Counted from the stretch's first letter, positions 25,367 through 34,921 are shown. The stretch: DNA of 64,000 bases from Hansschlegelia beijingensis (GCF_014196425.1 NZ_JACIDR010000007.1:62001-126000); one strand, 5' to 3'. Notes: a model not told the origin generated them from the sequence alone. Numbers and translations are program-made.

Positions 25367-25526
25367 GACGTTCGGGAAGCCTCCGTGAGAGATCGGGGAC
25401 CCGCCCGGGCGACGGCGATAAGCCCGGGGGTCGCGCCATCATATAGGCGAACGGCCCGCCCTCCGCGAGGCGCATGCGCGCCGGGCGGAGGATCGGGCCG
25501 TTAAACCTGCGTAATGGAGGAGGCGC

Positions 25527-26141
25527 TCAGTTCCCGAGCAGCCGCGAGTACCAGGCCTTCTTCTCGGTCTGGACGGAGGCGGTCACGCCGTCGCCGACCA
25601 GATAGCCGGGGGGCGGATCGCTGAGCCGCGTGCGCGGGCCGGGTGTGGTGGGCGCGGCGCCCGCGGTCCTCTTGGCGCGCAGCTCGCTCGGCGAAAGCCG
25701 GCTCGTGTCGCCATAGATCGGGTCGCCCGGCGCGGTGGTGACGTTCGCGCCCTCGATGCGGCGGCGCTGAAGCTCGCTCGGCATCAGGCGCGAATTGCGG
25801 TCCATCCGCCAGTTGTTGGTCTCCGTCGGCAGCACGTCGCCGCGCGCCTTGGCTTCGGCGCGGCGCTGCTCGTCCGGATCGTTCGGCCACTGGCCGGTCG
25901 CGCGGCCGGCCGCGCCCTTGGCCTGCGGCGGCGGAAGCTGCGCCGTCGTGGGCGGCGGCACCAGCGGCGCCCGCTCCTGATAGCTGATCTCGGGCTTCTC
26001 CTTGTCCCCCATCCCGAAGCTGTCGAACAGCTCGGTGATCGGGTTCGAGCCCATGTCGTCCGCGGCGTGGGCCGGGACCGCGAGCGCGCTCGCCCCTAGG
26101 ACGATCGACGCGCTGGCGAGGCACGCTGTGATTTGGCGCAT
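25527..26141 (-). CDS. Secreted proline-rich hypothetical protein
   Basis: 204 residues with a clear Sec signal peptide (MRQITACLASASIVLGASAL..., cleavage after AHA near residue 26). The mature part is low-complexity, Pro/Arg-rich, with a duplicated motif: MPSELQRRRIEGANVTTAPG and LSPSELRAKRTAGAAPTTPG. The conserved SRLxPSELxxxR repeat suggests a short protein-binding motif. I recall similar proteins between lspA and M16 genes in Hyphomicrobiales but know of no function. Located 37 bp after lspA on the same strand, so likely in the ileS-lspA operon. Confidence 0.7.
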   Translation of the reverse strand: MRQITACLASASIVLGASALAVPAHAADDMGSNPITELFDSFGMGDKEKPEISYQERAPLVPPPTTAQLPPPQAKGAAGRATGQWPNDPDEQRRAEAKARGDVLPTETNNWRMDRNSRLMPSELQRRRIEGANVTTAPGDPIYGDTSRLSPSELRAKRTAGAAPTTPGPRTRLSDPPPGYLVGDGVTASVQTEKKAWYSRLLGN

Positions 26142-26178
26142 GGTTCGCTGCTCCTTCCGGCGAAGGGCGGCAAGGCCA

Positions 26179-26667
26179 TCAGGCTACCTCGCGCGCGCCT
26201 TTCGAGCCGCGGAAGGAACCATACAGAAGCAGCACCACGCCCGCAACGATGGCCGCGTCCGCGACATTGAACACGTACCAGGTGACGTCGCCCCAGTGCA
26301 GCAGCGCATAATCCACGACCGCCCCATAGGCGATGCGGTCCACCCCGTTTCCGAGCGCGCCGCCGAGGATCAGGGCGAGGCCGTAGGCCGAGGCCGGCTG
26401 GCGCTCGCGCGTGATCCAGAACGCGATGCCGACCGAGGCCACCACATGAAGACCGACCAGCAGCCAGCGGCCGAGCTCGCCGTCCTGCTGCAGCATCCCG
26501 TAGCTGACGCCGCGGTTCCAGATCAGGATCAGGTCGAACACCGGCAGCACCGGCACGCGGCCCTTCTCGGCGAGCTCGAAGACGAACAGCGCCCAGAGTT
26601 TGACGGCCTGGTCGACCACGAAGATCAGCGCCGCGAGCAGCATGGCGCGGCGGGCGAGCGGGCTCAT
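26179..26667 (-). CDS. lspA: Lipoprotein signal peptidase (signal peptidase II)
   Basis: 162-residue, four-helix inner-membrane aspartyl protease that removes the signal peptide from prolipoproteins. Conserved boxes visible: IWNRGVSYGM (about 49-58), GGALGNGVDR (102-111), catalytic Asp119 in AVVDYA and catalytic Asp137 in NVADAAI. ATG at 26667. It follows ileS with a 130-bp gap almost filled by a palindromic repeat; ileS-lspA adjacency is common in bacteria. Confidence 0.96.
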   Translation of the reverse strand: MSPLARRAMLLAALIFVVDQAVKLWALFVFELAEKGRVPVLPVFDLILIWNRGVSYGMLQQDGELGRWLLVGLHVVASVGIAFWITRERQPASAYGLALILGGALGNGVDRIAYGAVVDYALLHWGDVTWYVFNVADAAIVAGVVLLLYGSFRGSKGAREVA

Positions 26668-26674
26668 GGGACCG

Positions 26675-26788
26675 TCGTCATCCCGGCCGCAGCGGCGAAG
26701 CTGCGGAGAGCCGGGATCGTGCGCGGCGAAGTGCGCTCGATCCGGGTCGCGATCCCGGCTCTCGGCTCACGCCTCGGCCGGGATGACG
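26675..26788. repeat. Palindromic repeat between ileS and lspA (same family as the one inside ileS)
   Basis: The element begins CGTCATCCCGGCCGC and ends GGCCGGGATGACG, giving inverted termini of about 12 bp; internal CCGGGATC / GATCCCGG arms add further stems. It fills the gap between ileS (ends 26798) and lspA (starts 26667). The same terminal sequences occur in the copy at 29037-29144. The organisation resembles the extragenic palindromic repeats common in alphaproteobacterial genomes. Confidence 0.75.
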
Positions 26789-26797
26789 GCGCGCGCC

Positions 26798-29700
26798 TCA
26801 CGCGGCCTTCCCCCGGCGCGCTTCCCACTCGCGCATCGCCTGGGCGTCGCGCGGCGTGATGTCGGGATAGTCGGGGTCGGCGCCGACATCCGGCGTGACC
26901 TTCCATGAGCGGGCGCATTTGCGGCCTTCGGCGCGGGCCGGGACCACGGCGACGCCCGGCGCCTCGGCCAGCCGGAACGCCTCTTCCGGGGCTTCCTCGA
27001 CCGTCACCCTGATCGCGCTGGTGATGCAGACCTCGGCGAGATCGACGCCTTCGAGCGCGGCCATCAGCTCCGGATCGGTCACATGCACGACAGGCGCGGC
27101 CTCGAGCGAGGAGCCGATGCGCTTGGCCGCGCGCTCGATCTCGAGCGCGCCCGTCACCACGCGGCGCACGCGACGGACCTTTTCCCACTTCTCCGCCAGC
27201 GCCTCGTCGCGCCAGGCCTCGTCCGCGAGCGCGAACATCTGGAGATGCACCGAGCCGTCCTCGGACGGGAAGCGGGACAGCCAGCTCTCCTCCGCCGTGA
27301 AGGGCAGCAGCGGCGCGAGCCGGGTGACGAGCGCGCGGAACAGCCGGTCCACCACGGTGAGGCAGGCGCGGCGCGTCACCGACGAGGCCGGGTCGCAGTA
27401 CAGCGCGTCCTTGCGGACATCGAAATAGAACGCGCTGAGGTCGTTGGTCAGGAAGGTGAACAGGCTCGCGAAGCCGCGCTTGAAGTCGAACGCCTCGTAG
27501 GCCGCGCCGATCTCGCCGTCGACCTCGGCGAGACGATGCAGCATGTAGCGCTCGAGCTCCGGCATCTCGGCGATCGGCACGGCGTCGCCATCGCCGAGAT
27601 GCGCCAGCGCGCCGAGCATCCAGCGCAGCGTGTTGCGCAGCTTGCGATAGGCGTCGGTGGTGGTCTTGAGGATCTCCTGCCCGATCCGCAGGTCGTCCTC
27701 GTAGTCCGACATCACGACCCACAGCCGCAGGATGTCGGCGCCGGACTGCTTGATGACGTCCTGCGGCGCGACGACGTTGCCGAGCGACTTCGACATCTTG
27801 CGGCCCTGCTCGTCGAGCACGAAGCCATGCGTCAGCAGCGCGTCATACGGCGCGCGGCCGCGGGTGCCGCAGCTCTCCAGCAGCGAGGAATGGAACCAGC
27901 CGCGGTGCTGGTCGGAGCCCTCGAGGTAGAGCACCGTGTCCTCGCCGCCGTCGACGGCGCGCCGCGGCGCGAGGTCCGGCCGGCGCTCCAGCACATAGGC
28001 GTGGGTGGAGCCGGAATCGAACCAGACGTCGAGAATGTCGGTGACCTTCTCGTAGTCCTCCAGCGAGTGGTTGCCGAGGAAGCGGCTGCCGTCGCTGGCG
28101 AACCAGGCGTCCGCGCCCTCCTGCTCGAACGCCTCGGCGATGCGCTGGTCGACCATCTCATCGCGCAGCGGCTCGCCGGTCTGCTTGTTCACGAACACGC
28201 AGATCGGCACGCCCCAGGCGCGCTGGCGCGAGACCACCCAGTCCGGCCGGCTCTCGATCATGCCGCGCAGCCGGTTCTTGCCCTGCGGGGGGAAGAACGC
28301 GGTGGCCTCGATCGCCGCGAGCGCACGGCTGCGCAGCGTGTCGGCCGGACCGTCGATGTCGCGGTCCATCGCGATGAACCATTGCGGCGTGTTGCGGAAG
28401 ATCACCGGCTTCTTCGAGCGCCAGGAATGCGGGTACTGGTGCCGCAGCTTGCCGCGCGCGACGAGCCGGCCGGCCGCGACCAGCGCCTCGATCACGGCCT
28501 GGTTGGCGTCGCCCTTGTCGCCCTTCTCGGTGATCACCGAGCGGCCCTCGAAGCCCGGCGCGTCCTTGGTGAGGAAGCCGCCGGCGTCGACCGTGTAGGG
28601 GATGCGGGTCGCGATCCCGCGCTTCTCCAGATCCGAGCGGTGGTCCATCCACAGCTCGAAATCCTCGCGGCCGTGGCCGGGGGCGGTGTGCACGAAGCCG
28701 GTCCCGGCGTCCTCGGTGACATGGTCGCCGGCCAGCAGCGGAACGGAGAAGTCGTAGCCGAGATGCGCCAGCGGGTGCTGGGCCTCGACGCCTTCGAGTT
28801 CGGAGGCCGACACATCGGCGACCTTGCGGAAACCCGCGACCTTGGCGGCCTTGAAGACGCCCTCGGCGAGCGCGTCGGCGAGCAGGTAGCGCGCGCCGAC
28901 CCTGGCCCAGTTGTCCTCGGGCGCCTCGGTCACCTCATAGACGCCGTAGGCGATCTTCGGCGAGTAGGCGACGGCGCGGTTGCCCGGTAGCGTCCAGGGG
29001 GTCGTGGTCCAGATCACGACGGAGGCGCCGGCGAGCGTCGTCCCGGCCGAAGCCGAAGGCGCAGCCCCGGCACCGTCCGGGGAAGAAGACGCCTGATCCT
29101 GCGCAGGATCCCGGCTCTCCGCTTCGCTGCGGCCGGGATGACGGCTGATCGGGAACGCCACGAACACGGTGTCGCTCAGGAACTCGGCGTATTCGATCTC
29201 GGCTTCGGCGAGCGCCGTCTTCTCCACCACCGACCACATCACGGGCTTCGAGCCGCGATAGAGCTGGCCGGTCTGCGAGAACGTCATGATCTCGCGGGCG
29301 ATCTGCGCCTCGGCCGAGAACTTCATGGTCGTGTAGGGGTCCGCCCAGTCGCCCGTCACGCCGAGCCGCTGGAACTCCTCCGACTGAACGCCGATCCATT
29401 TGTCGGCGTATTCCCGACACTCGCGCCGGAACTCGATGACCGGCACCTCGTCCTTGTTCAGGCCCTTGGCGCGATAGCCCTCCTCGACCTTCCACTCGAT
29501 CGGCAGGCCGTGACAGTCCCAGCCGGGCACGTAGTTGGCGTCGAAGCCCGCCATCTGGCGCGTCCGCACCACGACGTCCTTCAGCACCTTGTTGAGCGCG
29601 TGGCCGATGTGCAGGTGGCCGTTGGCGTAGGGCGGGCCGTCATGCAGCACGTATTTCTTCCGCCCCGCGGCGGCCTCGCGCAGCCGCTCATAGAGCCGGA

Positions 29701-29821
29701 CGCGCTTCCAGCGTTCCAGGAACTCGGGCTCGCGCTGCGGCAGGCCCGCGCGCATCGGGAAATCCGTCTGCGGCAGGAACAGCGTCTCGGAATAGTCGCG
29801 AGGCTTGGCGTCAGAAGGCAT
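26798..29821 (-). CDS. ileS: Isoleucyl-tRNA synthetase with in-frame repeat insertion
   Basis: 1007-residue class I aminoacyl-tRNA synthetase charging tRNA-Ile. HIGH box at 71-74 ([10 protein letters not shown]), KMSKS at about 674, and the editing-domain motif [14 protein letters not shown]. Just before that motif, residues about 226-263 (beginning [14 protein letters not shown]) are a 37-residue Ser/Ala/Pro-rich stretch absent from the family; its DNA is a palindromic repeat. The C-terminal zinc knuckle is degenerate: KCARSW and ITPRDA stand where two CxRC pairs are found in E. coli, a form I believe is common in this order. ATG at 29821; the ribF gene is 68 bp upstream. Confidence 0.97.
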   Translation of the reverse strand: MPSDAKPRDYSETLFLPQTDFPMRAGLPQREPEFLERWKRVRLYERLREAAAGRKKYVLHDGPPYANGHLHIGHALNKVLKDVVVRTRQMAGFDANYVPGWDCHGLPIEWKVEEGYRAKGLNKDEVPVIEFRRECREYADKWIGVQSEEFQRLGVTGDWADPYTTMKFSAEAQIAREIMTFSQTGQLYRGSKPVMWSVVEKTALAEAEIEYAEFLSDTVFVAFPISRHPGRSEAESRDPAQDQASSSPDGAGAAPSASAGTTLAGASVVIWTTTPWTLPGNRAVAYSPKIAYGVYEVTEAPEDNWARVGARYLLADALAEGVFKAAKVAGFRKVADVSASELEGVEAQHPLAHLGYDFSVPLLAGDHVTEDAGTGFVHTAPGHGREDFELWMDHRSDLEKRGIATRIPYTVDAGGFLTKDAPGFEGRSVITEKGDKGDANQAVIEALVAAGRLVARGKLRHQYPHSWRSKKPVIFRNTPQWFIAMDRDIDGPADTLRSRALAAIEATAFFPPQGKNRLRGMIESRPDWVVSRQRAWGVPICVFVNKQTGEPLRDEMVDQRIAEAFEQEGADAWFASDGSRFLGNHSLEDYEKVTDILDVWFDSGSTHAYVLERRPDLAPRRAVDGGEDTVLYLEGSDQHRGWFHSSLLESCGTRGRAPYDALLTHGFVLDEQGRKMSKSLGNVVAPQDVIKQSGADILRLWVVMSDYEDDLRIGQEILKTTTDAYRKLRNTLRWMLGALAHLGDGDAVPIAEMPELERYMLHRLAEVDGEIGAAYEAFDFKRGFASLFTFLTNDLSAFYFDVRKDALYCDPASSVTRRACLTVVDRLFRALVTRLAPLLPFTAEESWLSRFPSEDGSVHLQMFALADEAWRDEALAEKWEKVRRVRRVVTGALEIERAAKRIGSSLEAAPVVHVTDPELMAALEGVDLAEVCITSAIRVTVEEAPEEAFRLAEAPGVAVVPARAEGRKCARSWKVTPDVGADPDYPDITPRDAQAMREWEARRGKAA
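29037..29144. repeat. Palindromic repeat inserted in the ileS reading frame
   Basis: Starts GTCGTCCCGGCCGAAG and ends GCGGCCGGGATGACGG, the inverted termini of the family also seen at 26675-26788. An inner near-palindrome (TCCTGCGCAGGA) and CCGGCACCGTCCGG form extra stems. Length is compatible with an in-frame insertion, and the translated segment keeps ileS open. Confidence 0.78.
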
Positions 29822-29889
29822 TTGGGCGTCCGCTTGAAAGGCCGGAGCGGTTTAGCAGGGCGGACGCGTCTGGCAAGTAAACGCCGGCC

Positions 29890-30837
29890 TCAGACCAGCG
29901 CGCTCGGGGCCAGCGGGTCTTCGGGGGCGGCGATCGCGGCGCGCGCGTCCAGCACGTCGCGCTCCATCTGGACGACGAGCGCCTCGACGCTGTCGAACTT
30001 CAGCTCCGGCCGCAGATAGGCCACGAGCTCGATCCTCAGGCGTAGGCCATAGAGGTCGCCGGAGAAGTCGAGCAGGAAGGTCTCGAAGCGCGGCGCGCCG
30101 TCGTCGAACTGCGGGCGCCGGCCGAAGCTCGCCGCGCCGTCGACGATCCGGTCGCCGACCAGCGCCCGCACGGCGTAGACGCCATGCGCGAGCCGCGTCT
30201 CCGGCGGGAGCACGATGTTCGCCGTCGGATAGCCAAGCTCGCGGCCGCGCTTGTCGCCGTGCACGACCTCGCCCTCGATGATCCAGCGGCGGCCGAGCAG
30301 GCGGTTGGCGCCCTGCAGGTCGCCGGCGTCGAGCCGGTCGCGGATCGCGCTCGAGGAGACCGGCGTCGGCCCGCCGAACGGCGGCACCACCTCGACGAAC
30401 ATGCCGTGGCGCGGCCCGGCCTCGGCCAGGAAGGCGGGCGAGCCGGCGCGGTTGCGGCCGAAGTGGAAATCCCAGCCGACGACCGCGGTGTGGGCCGCAA
30501 GCCGCCGCGCCAGCACGTCCGCCACGAAGGCCTCGGCCTCGATCGCCGCGAGCGCTTCGTTGAAGGTCAGCACCACGGTCTCGTCGGCGCCGGCGCGCGC
30601 CAGCATGCGGGCTTTCTCGTCGCGCCCGGTCAGGCGGAACAGCGGCTGCTCGGGCCGGAAGAAGGTGCGCGGATGCGGCTCGAAGGTCAGCGCCACGACC
30701 GGCCGCCCGGCCGCATGCGCGGGCGCGGCGGCCTCGCGGATCACCGCCGCGTGCCCGCGATGGACGCCGTCGAAATTGCCGACCACGACATGGCCGTCGC
30801 GCAGCGACGCGGGAAGCTCTGGCGGGTCGATCAGCAA
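29890..30837 (-). CDS. ribF: Bifunctional riboflavin kinase / FAD synthetase
   Basis: 315 residues. The N-terminal FAD-synthetase domain has GNFDGVHRGH (about 23-32, nucleotidylyltransferase HxGH) and SSSAIRDRL; the C-terminal flavokinase domain has VVHGDKRGRELGYPTANI. The enzyme converts riboflavin to FMN and FAD in the cytosol. The start is a TTG at 30837 (no better in-frame ATG before the first motif). It is upstream of ileS on the same strand, the usual ribF-ileS-lspA order. Confidence 0.95.
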   Translation of the reverse strand: MLIDPPELPASLRDGHVVVGNFDGVHRGHAAVIREAAAPAHAAGRPVVALTFEPHPRTFFRPEQPLFRLTGRDEKARMLARAGADETVVLTFNEALAAIEAEAFVADVLARRLAAHTAVVGWDFHFGRNRAGSPAFLAEAGPRHGMFVEVVPPFGGPTPVSSSAIRDRLDAGDLQGANRLLGRRWIIEGEVVHGDKRGRELGYPTANIVLPPETRLAHGVYAVRALVGDRIVDGAASFGRRPQFDDGAPRFETFLLDFSGDLYGLRLRIELVAYLRPELKFDSVEALVVQMERDVLDARAAIAAPEDPLAPSALV

Positions 30838-30952
30838 GGCTCAATCCGGCGCGGGGCGGAACGGCCGAAGGAGCCGGCCGTCTTCGCGGGCGCGAGATGG
30901 CCCCGCGGCGGCCGCATCGTCAAGACTGCGGGACCGCCCGCGGCCGCAGGGC

Positions 30953-31435
30953 TCAGGCGAGCTCGGCGTCGATCTCGTCGCGCGTCGGCACCATGACTTG
31001 GGCCTCGCCGTCGAGCACGACCTTGTCGCCGACCGAGCAGGTGCAGAAGAAGGTCGCGCGCTGGCGCGCCGGATCGAGCGAGGTGATCTCGACCTGCGCG
31101 GTCACCACGTCGCCGATCCGGACCGGCGCGCGGAACTTGATGGTCTGCGAGAGATAGACCGCGCCGGGCCCCGGCAGGCGGGTGCCCAGCACCGCCGAGA
31201 TCAGGCTCGCGGTGTAGAGACCGTGCGCGATGCGCCCGCCGAAACGGGTGTTGGCCGCATAGGCCTCGGACAGGTGGATCGGGTTGGTGTCGCCGGTCAG
31301 CGCCGCGAAGTTGCGCACCCCCTCCTCGGAGACCTCGTGCCGGATCTCGGCGGTCTGGCCGACCTCGAGATCCTCGAACGCGATCTGCGGGCGCGTCTGG
31401 TGCTCGTCGTCCAGCGATTGAAGGGCTGCGTTCAT
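30953..31435 (-). CDS. MaoC-like (R)-specific enoyl hydratase-fold protein
   Basis: 160-residue hot-dog-fold protein. The hydratase motif is present: TGDTNPIHLSEAYA with catalytic Asp and His, then RFGGRIAHGLYTASLIS. Such proteins hydrate trans-2-enoyl-CoA in fatty acid or polyhydroxyalkanoate metabolism. ATG at 31435. It is a stand-alone gene between ribF and the divergent cheYZ pair; the exact substrate cannot be told. The C-terminal TRDEIDAEL tail is typical of MaoC-like proteins. Confidence 0.85.
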   Translation of the reverse strand: MNAALQSLDDEHQTRPQIAFEDLEVGQTAEIRHEVSEEGVRNFAALTGDTNPIHLSEAYAANTRFGGRIAHGLYTASLISAVLGTRLPGPGAVYLSQTIKFRAPVRIGDVVTAQVEITSLDPARQRATFFCTCSVGDKVVLDGEAQVMVPTRDEIDAELA

Positions 31436-31645
31436 GCCGGCGGCCGGTCCCCAAAAGAGGCCGCACTCTGCGGCGGGGCCTGTTGCGGCGCAACGCGCCT
31501 TTTGTCGGACGCGCGGGAGTGAAGGCGAAACGGAATTTCAACCGGAGGCGCCGCATCGTCCCCGGCGAGCGGCAGGACGCCGTCGACACACGAGTTCAGC
31601 GTCGGGACGAGGCGGCTCTCCCGATGAGTAGATGGAGTCTCCAGG

Positions 31646-32029
31646 ATGGCGCTCGACCACTCGATGCCGGTCCTCATCGTCGATGACTACAGCACGATGC
31701 TGCGGATCATCCGCAACCTCCTGAAGCAGATCGGCTTCGAGGACGTGGATGAGGCCTCGGACGGCACCCAGGCTCTCAGCAAGATGCGCGACAAGCGCTA
31801 CGGGCTGGTGATCTCCGACTGGAACATGGAGCCGATGACGGGGATCGAGCTGCTGCGGGAGGTTCGCGCGGACGACAAGCTCAACCGCACGCCGTTCATC
31901 ATGGTCACCGCGGAAGCCAAGACCGAGAACGTCATCCTCGCCAAGAAGGCCGGGGTGAACAACTACATCGTCAAGCCGTTCAACGCGGACACGCTGAAGT
32001 CCAAGATCCAAGCGGTGTTCGGCGAATGA
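31646..32029 (+). CDS. cheY: CheY-type single-domain response regulator
   Basis: 127 residues, a stand-alone receiver domain. Acidic pocket Asp13/Asp14, phospho-acceptor Asp58 in VISDWNMEPMTG, Thr88 and Lys110 (YIVKPF) are all present; the WNM after the acceptor is typical of chemotaxis CheY. It would bind the flagellar switch when phosphorylated. It overlaps cheZ by 4 bp (ATGA). No CheA or receptor gene is nearby, so the kinase is encoded elsewhere. Confidence 0.94.
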   Translation: MALDHSMPVLIVDDYSTMLRIIRNLLKQIGFEDVDEASDGTQALSKMRDKRYGLVISDWNMEPMTGIELLREVRADDKLNRTPFIMVTAEAKTENVILAKKAGVNNYIVKPFNADTLKSKIQAVFGE

Positions 32030-32694
32030 GCCGCGGTCCGGGCGGCGAGAGCATTCTGAAGCAGCCCTTCGACCGGGTGCGGGAGTACGTCTCCGGCAAG
32101 AGCGAGGGCGAGGCCTCCTTCGGCGACGTCGTGGCGCTGGCGGAGATCACCGCCGATTCGATGCAGACCTTCTTCGCGGCGATCGATCGCACGATCTATC
32201 GCGAGCTGCGCGAGATCGCGGAGTACATCACCAATCTGCGCAGCGAGATCGCGCATCTGCGCGCCGGCGAGCTGCAGAATGACCGGCTCCCGAAGGCGGG
32301 CGAGCATCTCGGCGCGATCGTCGCGGCGACCGAGGAGGCGACGAACGCCATCATGGAGGCCGCCGAGGCGATGCTGGCCGCGAGCGGCGAGGACGAGGCG
32401 GCGTTCAAGAAGATCGTCAACGACAAGGTCATGACGATCTTCGAGGCTTGCTCGTTCCAGGACCTGACCGGGCAGCGCATCGCCCGCGTGGTCGAGACGC
32501 TGGAGCAGATCGAGAAGCGGATCGGACGCTTCGCGGCCGCCGTGAAGACGACCGCGCCGGGCGCCCCCGCGGCCGAGGACCCGCGCGAGCGGCGGGCGCG
32601 CGAGCTGCTGCTGAACGGGCCGCAGGACCGCGGCGTCGCGATCGAGCAGTCCGACGTCGACGCGCTGTTTTCCGAGAAGCCCGCGCGGCCCTGA
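32026..32694 (+). CDS. cheZ: CheZ-like CheY-P phosphatase
   Basis: 222 residues, mostly helical. The catalytic CheZ motif FQDLTGQRI is at about 145-153 with Asp146 and Gln150 in the positions of the E. coli catalytic residues. The C-terminus ends SDVDALFSEK, like the CheY-binding peptide of CheZ. It dephosphorylates CheY-P to reset flagellar rotation. Coupled to cheY. The region between about 165 and 205 is a Pro/Ala linker that would tether the C-terminal peptide. Confidence 0.9.
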   Translation: MSRGPGGESILKQPFDRVREYVSGKSEGEASFGDVVALAEITADSMQTFFAAIDRTIYRELREIAEYITNLRSEIAHLRAGELQNDRLPKAGEHLGAIVAATEEATNAIMEAAEAMLAASGEDEAAFKKIVNDKVMTIFEACSFQDLTGQRIARVVETLEQIEKRIGRFAAAVKTTAPGAPAAEDPRERRARELLLNGPQDRGVAIEQSDVDALFSEKPARP

Positions 32695-32753
32695 CGGTTT
32701 GCGCGGACGCCTCGCCGCGCCTATATGGGCGCGGACGAGGAGCCTTGAACGCC

Positions 32754-32966
32754 ATGAACCGCTACGAGCGGCCGTCCTCTTCGGACGAGGCCGAAGTCCG
32801 CTATCTGGACGCCGATTTCCGCGTGATGCGGCCCGGCGCCTTCGTGCGCTGCGCGGTCACGGGCGTGGCCATCCCGCTCGAGGAGCTGCGCTACTGGAGC
32901 GTCGAGCGCCAGGAGGCCTATGCGGGTCCGCAGGAAGCCCTGGCCCGCGCCCTCGGCAAGGCCTGA
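32754..32966 (+). CDS. DUF2093 family protein
   Basis: 70 residues, a short conserved protein of Hyphomicrobiales: AEVRYLDADFRVMRPGAFVR, then CAVTGVAIPLEELRYWSVER. The conserved Cys and C-terminal YWSVERQEAY are family marks. ATG at 32754; a TTG at 32745 is closer to the GAGGAG ribosome site and may be the true start. Function unknown; possibly a small zinc-less binding domain. It sits just after cheZ but is separated by 59 bp. Confidence 0.8.
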   Translation: MNRYERPSSSDEAEVRYLDADFRVMRPGAFVRCAVTGVAIPLEELRYWSVERQEAYAGPQEALARALGKA

Positions 32967-32992
32967 GCCGGCCCCGCCGAGGTGAGCGGCCG

Positions 32993-33238
32993 TCAGCCGG
33001 CCGCGAGCGCCGCTTCGGGCTCCAGCAATTTGTGCAGATGAACGACGAAATAGCGCATATGCGCGTCGTCGACGGTCGCCTGCGCCTTGGCCCGCCAGGC
33101 CGCCCGGGCGCTGTCGTAGTCGGAGAAGATGCCGACGAGATCGAGCCCCTGAACGTCGCGGAACGAGACGCCGGAGACGTCCTCCAGTTCGCCGCCGAAC
33201 ACCAGATACAGCGGCTGCTGCGGGAAGACGTCGCTCAT
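32993..33238 (-). CDS. DUF4170 family protein
   Basis: 81-residue small protein with the family sequence LYLVFGGELEDVSG and RYFVVHLHKLLEPE. Its ATG overlaps the stop of the phosphatase gene by 4 bp, so they form a coupled two-gene unit; this pairing with a CysQ-like phosphatase is frequent in Hyphomicrobiales. Function unknown. Confidence 0.82.
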   Translation of the reverse strand: MSDVFPQQPLYLVFGGELEDVSGVSFRDVQGLDLVGIFSDYDSARAAWRAKAQATVDDAHMRYFVVHLHKLLEPEAALAAG

Positions 33239-34059
33239 CGATAGGGCTCCAGGGCTGCAAGCGTCTCGCGCTCCGTGTGGAGCGCGGCGAGAAGGGCGCG
33301 GTGGCGCGCCGGCGGGGCGGCGACCAGGCCGGCATGGCGGGTCGTCGCGCGGTTATAGGCCGGAACGGCGCCGTCGAAATTCGTCAGGCGGGCGCCGGCT
33401 TCCTCGAGGATCAGATGCGCGGCGGCGATGTCCCAGTCATGGGCGTTGGGCCGCGCGATCGCCGCGTCGAGCCCGCCGGAGGCGACCTTCACCAGCCGGT
33501 TGGCGAGCGCGTAGAGCCAGGGCCCGCGGCTGACCCCGTAGGACTCGAGCGGGCCGAGCAGCGACTTCGGGCCGCCGACCCGGGCGCCTTCGAGCAGCGG
33601 CGGATCGGGCGTGACCATCGGCTCGCCGTTGCGCCGCGCGCCGAGGCCCCGGAAGGCCTCGAAGGTGACGTCGTTGCAGGCGTCGAACACGACGCCCGCG
33701 ACCGGCGCGCCATCCTCGACCAGCGCGACCGAGACCACCCATTCGGGCCGGCCCTCGATGAAGGCGCGGGTGCCGTCGATTGGATCCACCACCCAGACCC
33801 GCCGGCGCGTCAGCCGCTCGGGCGTGTCGGCCGTCTCCTCCGACAGCCAGCCGGAGCCGTCGACCAGCGGCGGCAGATGCTCGGCGAGGAAGCGGTCGAC
33901 GGCGAGGTCGGCCTCGGTGACCGGGCTGTTGTCGGACTTGGTCCAGCGCTCCGCGCCCTCGCGGAACATCCGAGCCGCGATCGCGCCGCCCTCCCGCACG
34001 GTTTCGGCGAGCACGCCCGCAAGGCGTTCGAGATCGATCGGCGCGTCGGTTGAAGGCAC
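33235..34059 (-). CDS. Inositol monophosphatase-family phosphatase (CysQ-like)
   Basis: About 274 residues. Metal- and phosphate-binding motifs of the family are present: VVDPIDGTRAFIEG and NAHDWDIAAAHLILEEAG, with the upstream SEET glutamate. CysQ-type members hydrolyse 3'(2')-phosphoadenosine 5'-phosphate; inositol- or fructose-bisphosphate activity is also possible. The start is unclear: GTG at 34059 is used, an earlier GTG at 34146 would add 29 low-quality residues. Coupled to the DUF4170 gene downstream. Confidence 0.85.
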   Translation of the reverse strand: MPSTDAPIDLERLAGVLAETVREGGAIAARMFREGAERWTKSDNSPVTEADLAVDRFLAEHLPPLVDGSGWLSEETADTPERLTRRRVWVVDPIDGTRAFIEGRPEWVVSVALVEDGAPVAGVVFDACNDVTFEAFRGLGARRNGEPMVTPDPPLLEGARVGGPKSLLGPLESYGVSRGPWLYALANRLVKVASGGLDAAIARPNAHDWDIAAAHLILEEAGARLTNFDGAVPAYNRATTRHAGLVAAPPARHRALLAALHTERETLAALEPYR

Positions 34060-34309
34060 GATGGCGGGCAATCCGGTTCGAGGGGGCCGCGCGGGGTGCG
34101 CGCTGGCCCCAAGGTGGTGGGACAGCAGGGCTGACGCAAGCGCCACGCCGCGTTCATCACATTCTTACCCTCTCTGGCAAGCTCTTCTTCAGCATGGCGG
34201 AAGAACAGGCCTGTGAGAGGCTAGGGTCAGAAAACATTCACCAGCTCTGTTAAGCCGGTAAAGCAGTCCTCGAGCGTATGTTCCAGCAACGAACGAAGAG
34301 CCCGCAGCA

Positions 34310-34918
34310 TTGGGCCTTCTGGGAGACTGGACATTGGTTAGTCAAAGCGACGCCTGCGCGCACACGCGCGCCGGAACGGGGACGGCCGACCGGCTCGACC
34401 CCTTCACCCTGCCGGTGCGGTTCGCCGCTCCGGACCCAGCCGCGGACGGCGGCGAACGCCGCGTGACGGTCGATTCCGGCCGTGTCGTGGTGGACCGGAT
34501 GGTCCGCCGCATCGCGATGCGGATCGTCGCGCCGCTCTCCACCTTCACGGGGGTGGCGATGCGGGTCGCGCCGGGGGCCGACCCGCGCGAGGACCAGGTC
34601 GAGGTCGTGCTCGCCCATCCGGACCGGGCGCTCGACGTTCCGCTCGCGACCGAGCCGCGTGACGGCGAGGCGCTGGCCGAATGGCGCTCCTGGGCGCGCG
34701 CTCTGAAGCTGCCGCTGCTGATCGAGGAGCTCGACGGCCGGCGCATGACGCTCAACGCCCGCGTCGGCGAGCTCGAGGTCGGCCGCACGCGGCCGCGCCG
34801 CCGGCACAGCCTGCTCAAGGACCGCCGCACCCGCTTCCAGGCGAAGCGCCGGACCGGCAGCCTGACGCCGGAGACGCCCGTGCATCGCGACGAGCGCGAG
34901 ATCATCGCGCGCGACTGA
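34310..34918 (+). CDS. DUF6101 family protein
   Basis: 202 residues matching a conserved Hyphomicrobiales family of unknown function (DUF6101, from memory): LPVRFAAPDPAADGGERRV, VVVDRMVRRIAMRIVAPLST and LAEWRSWARALKLPLLIEE. The C-terminal third is basic (RTRPRRRHSLLKDRRTRF). The start is uncertain: TTG at 34310 is used. No membrane segment. Unlinked to neighbours in any obvious pathway. Confidence 0.7.
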   Translation: MGLLGDWTLVSQSDACAHTRAGTGTADRLDPFTLPVRFAAPDPAADGGERRVTVDSGRVVVDRMVRRIAMRIVAPLSTFTGVAMRVAPGADPREDQVEVVLAHPDRALDVPLATEPRDGEALAEWRSWARALKLPLLIEELDGRRMTLNARVGELEVGRTRPRRRHSLLKDRRTRFQAKRRTGSLTPETPVHRDEREIIARD

Positions 34919-34921
34919 CCT

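Noticed and set aside
34050-34253. Short ORF between the CysQ-like and DUF6101 genes
   Set aside because: Overlaps the N-terminus of the phosphatase gene in antisense and shows no conserved feature; treated as non-coding leader.
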